Shown here one piece after another: positions 41,209-48,464 of a DNA stretch of 64,000 nt. Below the pieces are notes generated by a model. The model saw only the letters and a list, made by a program, of their open reading frames with translations. It did no database searches and was not told the DNA's origin. How positions within the stretch are numbered: the stretch's first letter is position 1; every line of letters begins with the position of its first letter. The stretch comes from CAHJXG01 sp965277495 (lineage in GTDB: Bacteria; Pseudomonadota; Alphaproteobacteria; Acetobacterales; Acetobacteraceae), in contig OZ255824.1 of NCBI GenBank assembly GCA_965277495.1, positions 1,054,001 through 1,118,000 on the forward strand, written 5' to 3'. Position numbers and translations under genes: made by a program.

Positions 41209-42951
41209 ATGAGCCGCTTCAGAAAAGCGCCGATTCCGGCCGAGACCGAAAGCCATGAGGCGGCGCAGCCCGGCATCGCCGCGCAAGCTGCCGCAGACGC
41301 CGGCGCCGCCGATGCAGGCTTCGGCCTTAATCCGCTGGTCGGGTTCGGCAGCGCCGACATGATGGCCGCATTGCGGGACATCACGCTGCATGCACTGAGG
41401 GATCCGCTCTCGTTTGCCCAGCAGCACGCCGCGTTCATCGGCAAGCTCGGCACGGCGTGGCTCGGCAAGTCCGATCTAGCGCCGAAGCCCGGCGATAAGC
41501 GGTTCGCCGACCCTGTCTGGGACAGCAACCCTTTCTACCATGGCCTCAAGCAAGCCTATTTGTCTTGGGCCGAAGCGCTGGTTACCTGGACTGACCGGGC
41601 CGGGTTCGACCAGATGAACGAGCCGCGCGTGCGGATGGCGCTCTCGCTTTTTGCGGATGCGGCTGCCCCCACGAACACCTGGCTGGGCAACCCGGCGGCG
41701 ATCCGGAAGCTTTTCGAGACCGGCGGCGCCAGCGCGGTGCATGGCTTCAAGCATATGCTTGGGGACATCGCGGGGAATGGCGCCATGCCGGCCCAGGTCG
41801 ACAAGACGGCATTCCGCGCCGGCGAGAACCTCGCCCTTTCCCCGGGCGCCGTCGTGTTCAGGAACGATGTGCTCGAAATCATTCAGTATGCGCCCAGCAC
41901 CGGGCAGGTGCGTCGCCGGCCCTTGCTGATCGTGCCGCCGCAGATCAACAAGTTCTACTTGTTCGACATGGCGCCGGGGCGGAGCCTGATCGAGTTCCTG
42001 ACCGCAGGCGGGCTGCAGGCTTTCGCGCTGAGCTGGCGCAATCCGACGGCGGAACAACGCCATTGGAACCTCGAACGCTATGTCGGCGCGCTGATCGACG
42101 CCATCGATGCCGTCCGCGAGATCACGGGCAGCGACGACATCAACCTAAGCGCCGCCTGCTCGGGCGGCATCACCGCGGCGATGCTGCTGGGGCACCTCGC
42201 AGCCCGTGGCGACCGGCGCATCAATGCCGCGACGCTCATGGTCACCGTGCTCGACACCAGCGGCGAATCGCAGCTCGGGCAGATGGCGACGCAGGAGACC
42301 ATCGAAGCGGCGCGGCTCAGTTCGCGCCAGAAGGGGGTGCTGACCGGCGAGGACCTGGCGCGCATCTTCGCCTGGATGCGGCCGAACGACCTGGTGTGGA
42401 ACTACTGGGTCAACAACTACCTGCTCGGCAACGAGCCGCCGGCGTTCGATGTCCTGTATTGGAACAACGACATGACGCGGCTGCCCGCGGCGCTGCACAG
42501 CGACTACCTCGACCTGTTCCTGCACAATCCCTTGCGGCATCCCGGTGCGCTCCACCTGCTCGGGACGCCGATCGACCTCTCGAAGGTCGAGTGCGACACC
42601 TTCGTCCTGGCGGGGATGACGGACCACATCACGCCGTGGCACGCCTGCTACGCGACCATGGGCATGCTGGGCGGGGCGAAGGAGTTCGTGCTGAGTTCCA
42701 GCGGCCATATCCAGAGCATCATCAACCCCCCTGGCAACCCCAAGGCCAAGTTCTACCGCAATCCGCAGCCGGCGTCCGACCCCGCCGCCTGGCTGGCGGC
42801 AGCGCAGGCGCAACCGGGGTCGTGGTGGGCCTATTGGCGGGACTGGCTCGTCGCGCGCGCCGGCGAACAGAAGCCTGCGCCGCCAACGCTCGGGAGCCGG
42901 CGGCACTTACCCGGCGCAAAGGCCCCGGGCGCCTACATTTTCGAGCGCTGA
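41209..42951 (+). CDS. phaC: Poly(3-hydroxyalkanoate) synthase, class II-like
   Basis: A 580-residue PHA polymerase. The modified lipase box is AACSGG with catalytic Cys317; the triad is completed by Asp472 in AGMTDHITPW and His500 in SSSGHI. The Cys-Asp and Asp-His distances (155 and 28) equal those in Pseudomonas class II PhaC1, whereas class I enzymes have a longer Cys-Asp spacing. NLSAACSGGITAAMLLGHLA and VNNYLLGNEPPAFD also fit class II. The first 40 residues are Ala-rich. It acts at the granule surface, making medium-chain polymer. phaZ follows nine bases later. Confidence 0.92.
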   Translation: MSRFRKAPIPAETESHEAAQPGIAAQAAADAGAADAGFGLNPLVGFGSADMMAALRDITLHALRDPLSFAQQHAAFIGKLGTAWLGKSDLAPKPGDKRFADPVWDSNPFYHGLKQAYLSWAEALVTWTDRAGFDQMNEPRVRMALSLFADAAAPTNTWLGNPAAIRKLFETGGASAVHGFKHMLGDIAGNGAMPAQVDKTAFRAGENLALSPGAVVFRNDVLEIIQYAPSTGQVRRRPLLIVPPQINKFYLFDMAPGRSLIEFLTAGGLQAFALSWRNPTAEQRHWNLERYVGALIDAIDAVREITGSDDINLSAACSGGITAAMLLGHLAARGDRRINAATLMVTVLDTSGESQLGQMATQETIEAARLSSRQKGVLTGEDLARIFAWMRPNDLVWNYWVNNYLLGNEPPAFDVLYWNNDMTRLPAALHSDYLDLFLHNPLRHPGALHLLGTPIDLSKVECDTFVLAGMTDHITPWHACYATMGMLGGAKEFVLSSSGHIQSIINPPGNPKAKFYRNPQPASDPAAWLAAAQAQPGSWWAYWRDWLVARAGEQKPAPPTLGSRRHLPGAKAPGAYIFER

Positions 42952-42960
42952 GGCACGCCG

Positions 42961-43827
42961 ATGGACCAGATACCAAACCCCGCAAGCGAAACGGTCACGC
43001 GCGATGTCGATATCGACGGGCAGCGGCTGCACGTCGTCGTCCGGCCGGGCGACCCCGAGCACTGGCCGCTGCTCCTGCTCAACGGCATCGGCGCCAACCT
43101 CGAGCTGCTGCAGCCTTTCGTCGACCGGCTTGACCGCGGCATCGAGACGATCCTCGTCGACCTGCCGGGCGCGGGCCAGTCCCCGGCGCCGAGCATCCCC
43201 TACCGGCCGCGCGGCCTGGCGAAGCTCCTGGCCCGGCTGCTCGATGAGCTGGCCTATCCGGTGGTGGACGTGCTCGGCATCTCGTTGGGTGGCGCCATCG
43301 CGCAGCAGTTCGCCCGGCAATGCCCGGAACGCTGCCGGCGGCTCGTCCTGGTCAGCACCGGCACCGGGGCGATCATGGTGCCCGGCGGCCTGCCCGTCCT
43401 GCTCAAGATGGCGACCCCGCGCCGCTACAGCGATCCGTCCTACATGGCCGAGATCGCGCCGGACATCTACGGCGGACGCATCCGCGCCGACCCCAGCCTC
43501 ATCACCAGCCATGTCGGCTCCATGCGGCTCGGGCGGTCGCTCGGCTATTACTGGCAGCTCCTGGGCATCACCGGCTGGACCAGCATCCACTGGCTGCATC
43601 GCCTGCGGCAGCCGACGCTGATCCTCTCGGGGACGGACGACCCGATCGTGCCGCTGATCAACGCGAAGATCATGGCCCGGCTGATCCCGAACGCCCGGCT
43701 CCACGTGTTCGATGATGGGCATTTGGGCCTGCTCACGTCCGCGGACACGCTAGCGCCGGTGATCCAGCAGTTCCTGGCCGACGACGCGCCGGAAGCGCAG
43801 GCCGCCACGGCCGCATCCGCAACTTAA
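42961..43827 (+). CDS. phaZ: Intracellular mcl-PHA depolymerase
   Basis: A 288-residue alpha/beta hydrolase closely resembling Pseudomonas PhaZ. Matching stretches include LLLNGIGANLELLQPFV, VLGISLGGAIAQQFA (nucleophile Ser108), MVPGGLPVLLKMATPRRY, GYYWQLLGITGWTSIHWLH, LSGTDDPIVPLINAK and DDGHLGLL (His). It releases (R)-3-hydroxy acids from stored polymer. The phaC-phaZ order is that of the Pseudomonas mcl-PHA locus, unusual in an alphaproteobacterial setting. The acyl-CoA dehydrogenase gene follows after 13 bases. Confidence 0.92.
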   Translation: MDQIPNPASETVTRDVDIDGQRLHVVVRPGDPEHWPLLLLNGIGANLELLQPFVDRLDRGIETILVDLPGAGQSPAPSIPYRPRGLAKLLARLLDELAYPVVDVLGISLGGAIAQQFARQCPERCRRLVLVSTGTGAIMVPGGLPVLLKMATPRRYSDPSYMAEIAPDIYGGRIRADPSLITSHVGSMRLGRSLGYYWQLLGITGWTSIHWLHRLRQPTLILSGTDDPIVPLINAKIMARLIPNARLHVFDDGHLGLLTSADTLAPVIQQFLADDAPEAQAATAASAT

Positions 43828-43840
43828 AGGGGGACAAAGC

Positions 43841-45073
43841 ATGTCGGCGCAGCACGACACCGGGGCGAGCCGGGCACAGGCTGGCAAGGGTCCCGCGCAC
43901 CCGCCCGCCGAAACCGGCGACTTCTACCGCATCGCCGACATGCTCGGAGCCGAGGACCAGGCCCTGCTCCGGCGCGTGCGGGCGTTCATGGAGGAGAAGG
44001 CCGCGCCGGTCATCACGCACTACTGGGCCCAAGCGGAATTTCCCTTCGAGCTGATCCCGGGCTACGCGGCGCTGGGCATCGCCGGCGTGGGCTACAACGG
44101 CTATGGCTGCGCGGGGCGGAGCGCGTTGCTGGACGGGTTTGCCATGCTGGAGCTCGCCCGCATCGATTGCTCGATCGCCACCTTCCACGGCGTGCACAGC
44201 GGCCTTGCCATGGGTTCGATCTACCTATGCGGCTCCGAGGAGCAGAAGCAGCGCTGGCTGCCGGCGATGCAGCGCTGCGACAAAATTGGCGCGTTCGCGT
44301 TGACGGAGCCTGAGGTCGGTTCGGCCGTGGCGCGCGGGCTCAAGACCAGTGCGCGGCGCGACGGCGACAGTTGGATCCTCGACGGCGAGAAGGCTTGGAT
44401 CGGCAATGCCACCTTCGCCGACGTGACCGTGGTCTGGGCGCGCGACGTTGCGGACCAGCAGGTGAAGGGCTTCCTCGTCGAGAAAGGCACGCCGGGTTTC
44501 ACGACCGAGAAGATGGAGCGGAAGATTGCGCTCCGGGCCGTGCAGAACGCGCGGATCAGGTTCGAGGACTGCCGGGTGGACGAGGCGAACCGCCTGGCCG
44601 ACGCCCGGTCGTTCAAGGACACGGCGCGCGTGCTGCGCATGACCCGCGCCGGCGTCGCCTGGGAGGCAGTGGGCTGCGGCCAAGGCGCCTATGAGCACGC
44701 GCTGCGCTACGCGACCGAGCGTCAGCAGTTCGACCGTCCGATTGCGCAGTTCCAGTTGGTCCAGGACCTGCTGGTACGCATGTTGGGCAACGTGACGGCG
44801 TCCAAGTGCCTGGTCATGCGTCTGTCGCAGATGCAGGACGCCGGCAAGATGGATGAGGAGCATGCCTCGCTCGCCAAGGCGTTCTGCACCGTGCGGATGC
44901 GTGAGACCGTCGGCTGGGCGCGCGAGCTGATGGGGGGCAACGGCATCCTGCTGGACTACAATGTCGGACGCTTCGTAGCGGATGCCGAGGCGATCTATTC
45001 GTATGAAGGCACGCGGGAAATCAACACGCTCGTGGTTGGGCGCGCGATCACCGGCCTCGGCGCATTCGTTTGA
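43841..45073 (+). CDS. Acyl-CoA dehydrogenase
   Basis: A 410-residue FAD enzyme that oxidises an acyl-CoA to the enoyl-CoA and passes electrons to ETF. ALTEPEVGSAVARGLKT and GEKAWIGNATFAD form the FAD and substrate site, and EAIYSYEGTREIN carries the catalytic Glu in the position used by glutaryl-CoA and some short-chain dehydrogenases. GCGQGAYEHALRYATERQQF is typical too. A strong ribosome site (AAAGGGGGA) precedes it. It likely closes the phaC-phaZ operon, giving beta-oxidation of released monomers. The substrate chain length cannot be fixed. Confidence 0.9.
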   Translation: MSAQHDTGASRAQAGKGPAHPPAETGDFYRIADMLGAEDQALLRRVRAFMEEKAAPVITHYWAQAEFPFELIPGYAALGIAGVGYNGYGCAGRSALLDGFAMLELARIDCSIATFHGVHSGLAMGSIYLCGSEEQKQRWLPAMQRCDKIGAFALTEPEVGSAVARGLKTSARRDGDSWILDGEKAWIGNATFADVTVVWARDVADQQVKGFLVEKGTPGFTTEKMERKIALRAVQNARIRFEDCRVDEANRLADARSFKDTARVLRMTRAGVAWEAVGCGQGAYEHALRYATERQQFDRPIAQFQLVQDLLVRMLGNVTASKCLVMRLSQMQDAGKMDEEHASLAKAFCTVRMRETVGWARELMGGNGILLDYNVGRFVADAEAIYSYEGTREINTLVVGRAITGLGAFV

Positions 45074-45079
45074 GGTTTG

Positions 45080-45098
45080 GGCGGATCAAACCGCCTTT
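45080..45098 (+). terminator. Weak hairpin terminator after the acyl-CoA dehydrogenase
   Basis: GGCGG-ATCAAA-CCGCC is a five-pair GC stem followed by TTT, seven bases after the dehydrogenase stop. The overlapping pair GGTTT/AAACC is an alternative fold. The T-run is short, so termination may be partial. Confidence 0.4.
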
Positions 45099-45161
45099 GA
45101 CGCTGTGACTTTGTTTGTTGGATGCAACCGGAACTGAAAAAATCCGGGATGGAGGGACACA

Positions 45162-46973
45162 ATGAAAGCAAGCGCGCAGCGCTGTTGCCGGATCATGTTT
45201 ACAATATTGCTGGCCGCCGCCGCCGCACCGGCGTTCAGCCAAGAATACCAGTTGGGCGACGTGCACATCAGCCTTCACGGCGCCGCGGACTACGGCACCG
45301 CCATCCGCACCAACGATGTCGACCCGCAACTGGTCACGATCCCAAACGCCAAGGTGCTTGGCATCCGGTCGGTGGGGAACACGCGCAACAGCGACGACGG
45401 CGAGCTGAACTTCCGCAAGCCCGGCGAGGCCGTATCCACCGTCCTGAAAGGTTGGGTCTCGCTCGAAGCCCGGTATCACGACCTCGGCGTCTTTGTCCGT
45501 GGCAAGGGCTGGTATGACTTTACGTTGTCGGACCACGCGGTGCCCTGGGGCAACTACCCGAACGGCTTGACATCGAATACGACGCTTTCCGACCGCGGCT
45601 TCGACAGCCGGGCGAAATTCTCCGGCGCGGCGTTGCAGGAGGCGTATGTGTTTGGCGGGACCGACATCGCCGGCCATCGGCTCGACGTGCGCGTCGGCAA
45701 CCAGCTCATCCCCTGGGGCCTCCCGAGCGTGTTTCCTGGCGGCTTGTCGGTCCTGAACCCCATCGACATACCAGCGCTTCGCCGTCCGGGCGCATTCGCC
45801 GAAGAAACCCCGATCCCGTTCCCGGCCGTTTTTGCCCGCATCGCTGCGACCCCGAAACTGGCCATCGAGGGGTTCTGGCAGTTCGGCGAGGGACGCAACG
45901 CCTATGATGGATGCGGGACCTTCTACGCGTCGGATTATTTCCCGCAGGGCTGCAATTACGTCCTGGTCGGCGGGTCCTTCGCATCGCCGGATCCGGTGCT
46001 TCTGCGGCAAGGCGCCTTCATCACCCGGGCGCCTACGCCGGGTAATTCCGAGGTGGGTCAAGGCGGCATTGGCGCCAAATATACGGTTGACCAGTTGAAC
46101 TCCGAGTTCGGCGCATACTATGCCCACTACAATTCCCGCAACGCGCTGCCGGAGATTACCCGCACCTTCCGCACCTCGGCCGCGGTTCCGTTCATCACCG
46201 GCAATCGCGACGGGGGAAATCCGGTCTTTCGCACCGTGTATGTCCCCGACGTCGACTTGCTCGCCGTGAACTGGCAGGCGAGGCTTCCAAGCAAGACGAC
46301 TTTGGCCGCCGAGTATGTTTTCCGGCCTAACCAGCCGATCGGGCTGCCGGCGGGCGAGGAACTCACTGCCGCCGTTTCTGCATCCGCTCCCAGCCAGCTC
46401 AGGGCGTCTTTCAACACGCTGCCGCCGGGCGCGTTCTACCAGGGCTACGACCGCCATGAGACCGGTTCCTTCAGCGTTGCGGCGGCACAGCAGTTCGAAC
46501 ACGTGGCCGGCGCCAGGACCGCGATCCTCGGTGCAGAATTCGGCGCTCGGCAGGTCTATGACCTTCCCGACCCGAACGTGCGCCGGTACCTGCGGGCGGA
46601 TACGTTTGGAAGCGGCCCGGTCAAAGGGGTCTGCCTCCCACCGGCGCCGGGCGTGCTTTACACCGGCTGCACGTTGAGCGGCTTCGTGACGAAGTTCGCC
46701 TGGGGCTTCCGGCTTCGGGGCTCCCTCGCCTACACCATCGAGTCCGTGCCCGGTCTCGATGTCATTGCCACGGCCAGTTATGGCAAGGACATCTCCGGCT
46801 GGTCGTATGACGGAACCTTCAACCAAGGGCGAAACGTCGCCGCCGTGGGGGTTCGTAGCGAATACAAAAAGAGCTATTTCGGCGAGATCGTCTACGCGCC
46901 CACCTGGGGAGGCGCCTTCAACGCCAGCCGCGACCGGTCGGTCGTGCTGGCGTCCATCGGGGCCAGGTTCTAA
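45162..46973 (+). CDS. DUF1302 outer-membrane protein
   Basis: A 603-residue exported protein. The signal peptide covers about residues 1-26 (IMFTILLAAAAAPAFSQ). The mature part is a beta-barrel-like sequence with alternating aromatic strands, N-terminal LHGAADYGTAIRTND, VGNQLIPWGLPSVFPGGLSV (a DUF1302 hallmark) and a final Phe (GARF), as in outer-membrane barrels. DUF1302 proteins are often encoded with fatty-acid, PHA or hydrophobic-substrate genes and are thought to take part in envelope transport; the mechanism is unproven. Ribosome site GGAGGG precedes the ATG. Confidence 0.85.
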   Translation: MKASAQRCCRIMFTILLAAAAAPAFSQEYQLGDVHISLHGAADYGTAIRTNDVDPQLVTIPNAKVLGIRSVGNTRNSDDGELNFRKPGEAVSTVLKGWVSLEARYHDLGVFVRGKGWYDFTLSDHAVPWGNYPNGLTSNTTLSDRGFDSRAKFSGAALQEAYVFGGTDIAGHRLDVRVGNQLIPWGLPSVFPGGLSVLNPIDIPALRRPGAFAEETPIPFPAVFARIAATPKLAIEGFWQFGEGRNAYDGCGTFYASDYFPQGCNYVLVGGSFASPDPVLLRQGAFITRAPTPGNSEVGQGGIGAKYTVDQLNSEFGAYYAHYNSRNALPEITRTFRTSAAVPFITGNRDGGNPVFRTVYVPDVDLLAVNWQARLPSKTTLAAEYVFRPNQPIGLPAGEELTAAVSASAPSQLRASFNTLPPGAFYQGYDRHETGSFSVAAAQQFEHVAGARTAILGAEFGARQVYDLPDPNVRRYLRADTFGSGPVKGVCLPPAPGVLYTGCTLSGFVTKFAWGFRLRGSLAYTIESVPGLDVIATASYGKDISGWSYDGTFNQGRNVAAVGVRSEYKKSYFGEIVYAPTWGGAFNASRDRSVVLASIGARF

Positions 46974-47026
46974 AGCAAACCCTGCGCCGTATGGTATATG
47001 CTTGCCCATGCGGTTAGGGTCGGTCG

Positions 47027-47494
47027 ATGAATGCCAGCGCCAAGCAACGTGCTATCGAGACCGCGTTGGATGCGGCGTTGGTGGCCTGCGCGCGCAAGGG
47101 GCTGTTGCTGACGGAACTCCGGCGCCGAGTCCTCGGCCTTATTCTTGAGGCCGACGGCCCATTGACGGCGTATCAGTTGCTGGCCCGCCTGAAAGAGACC
47201 CGCGCGAATGCGACGCCGCCCACGGTGTATCGGGTGCTCGATTTCCTGGTGCAGCAGCATTTGATCCACAAGGTGGAGCGCTTGAACGCGTTCATTCCCT
47301 GCACCGAGGCCGACCATCATCACGAGCATCCCGTGCAATTCCTGATCTGCCGGCAGTGCGGCAGCGTGGCCGAGATCGAGGACCGTGGCGTGTCGGAAGC
47401 CCTGGAGCACGCGGCCGGGCTGAAAGGCTTCCATCCCGGCAACGCGGTGGTCGAGCTGGACGGGACGTGTGCCGCTTGTTTCCGTCCGACCTAG
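47027..47494 (+). CDS. zur: Fur-family regulator, probably Zur
   Basis: A 155-residue metal-sensing repressor. The winged helix contains LTELRRRVLGLILEADGPLT and NATPPTVYRVLDFLVQQHLI. The metal sites are EADHHHEHPVQFLICRQCG and GTCAACF: a His-rich run and two CxxC pairs for structural zinc, as in Zur/Fur. Zinc rather than iron specificity is suggested by the His run and by the neighbouring tonB and receptor genes, but is not proven. It is convergent with tonB. Confidence 0.75.
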   Translation: MNASAKQRAIETALDAALVACARKGLLLTELRRRVLGLILEADGPLTAYQLLARLKETRANATPPTVYRVLDFLVQQHLIHKVERLNAFIPCTEADHHHEHPVQFLICRQCGSVAEIEDRGVSEALEHAAGLKGFHPGNAVVELDGTCAACFRPT

Positions 47495-47525
47495 ATCAGC
47501 CGCCGTCGCCGTCCGGCATGACTGG

Positions 47526-48389
47526 TCAGGGGGCGAGGCTGTAGCGGATCGGCAGCGTGATCGAGAGATGATCCGGCGCCGGGGCCGGCGGCGCGGGGAG
47601 ACGCGATCCACGCAGCAACGCGGCCGCCGCTTCGTCCAGCATGGGAAATCCTGAGCTGCGGACGAGGGAGACCTCGGTCACTGTGCCGCCGCGGTCCATG
47701 GTGAAGCGCACGACCACCCGGCCCTCCACGCCGTCGCGGCGCGCGGCTTCGGGATAGGTTTTATGCCCCTGCAGCCAAGCGGCCAGAGCGCCGCGCCAGG
47801 CGCCGCCCGCATCGGCTGCCGGGGAGGCGGATGGGGCTGCCGCGTTGGCGGGTGGCGCAGCCGCTTCCGGCGATGGCCGCTCACCCCCGTCCGGTTTGCG
47901 GCCAGGCTGCTGGGGGCGAACTGATGCTGGAAGCGATGGCGGCTTTGCCCGCGGCGTCTGCCGAACGGGCGGCGGCGCCGGCCGGCTTGGCGTTTGTGGG
48001 GCCACCGGGGACGGCATTGGGACCGGCGCCGGAGTGGGAGGAGGGGCTTCCGCCCGGGGCGGCGGGGGCGGCGGTGGCTCAGGGTCCGCGGTAACGGCGG
48101 CCTCCGGCTCGGGTGCGGCCTCGATTGTTGCAATCTCCGACGCTGGAGGCGGCAGCGTCTCAAGCGTGACCTCGATCGGCTGGTCCGGGAGAGCCTCCGG
48201 AGTTGGTTGCCTGATCTGCAGAACACCCGTCAGCAGCGCGGCGTGAAGGGCCAAAGCCAGTGCAGTGGCTTGCAGCGTCCTTGACGGCTGCGCCGAGCCC
48301 GCTGGCATGGCTCGGGCCAAGCCGGCCTGAGCCTCGCCAGCGAGCGCCGGGTTCAAGCGGGGTGGCGGCCGCCGCAGCTTAGTTGACAT
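47526..48389 (-). CDS. tonB: TonB-family energy transducer
   Basis: A protein of about 287 residues that couples the inner-membrane proton motive force to outer-membrane receptors. It has an N-terminal membrane anchor (TALALALHAALLTGVLQI), a long periplasmic Pro-rich spacer with runs of Pro near residues 110-120, and a C-terminal TonB domain YPEAARRDGVEGRVVVRFTM ending in GSRLPAPP. exbB and exbD are not adjacent. ATG 48389 is used; a GTG at 48407 would add six residues. It is divergent from the TonB-dependent receptor and shares its promoter region. Confidence 0.88.
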   Translation of the reverse strand: MSTKLRRPPPRLNPALAGEAQAGLARAMPAGSAQPSRTLQATALALALHAALLTGVLQIRQPTPEALPDQPIEVTLETLPPPASEIATIEAAPEPEAAVTADPEPPPPPPPRAEAPPPTPAPVPMPSPVAPQTPSRPAPPPVRQTPRAKPPSLPASVRPQQPGRKPDGGERPSPEAAAPPANAAAPSASPAADAGGAWRGALAAWLQGHKTYPEAARRDGVEGRVVVRFTMDRGGTVTEVSLVRSSGFPMLDEAAAALLRGSRLPAPPAPAPDHLSITLPIRYSLAP

Positions 48390-48420
48390 TATAGCGTTGC
48401 ATGTCACCGTATATTATATC
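48384..48420. promoter_or_regulatory. Shared divergent promoter and candidate metal operator
   Basis: Between tonB and the receptor gene, TGACAT (48384-48389) and ATGTCA (48401-48406) form an exact inverted repeat with an 11-base spacer. Next to it ATAT-T-ATAT (48411-48419) is symmetric and AT-rich. On the minus strand TATAAT (48417-48412) is a consensus -10 for tonB, and the TATATTATAT block can serve the receptor on the plus strand. A single regulator, plausibly the Zur-like protein at 47027, could control both. Operator identity is inference. Confidence 0.45.
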
Positions 48421-48464
48421 GTATCTGCCGGCTGTGGCAATGCGTGCTGCCGGGAACCAACCGC

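Noticed and set aside
45048..47009. Antisense open frame of about 650 codons opposite the DUF1302 gene
   Set aside because: Same compositional shadow; the plus strand has a signal peptide, ribosome site and family signature.
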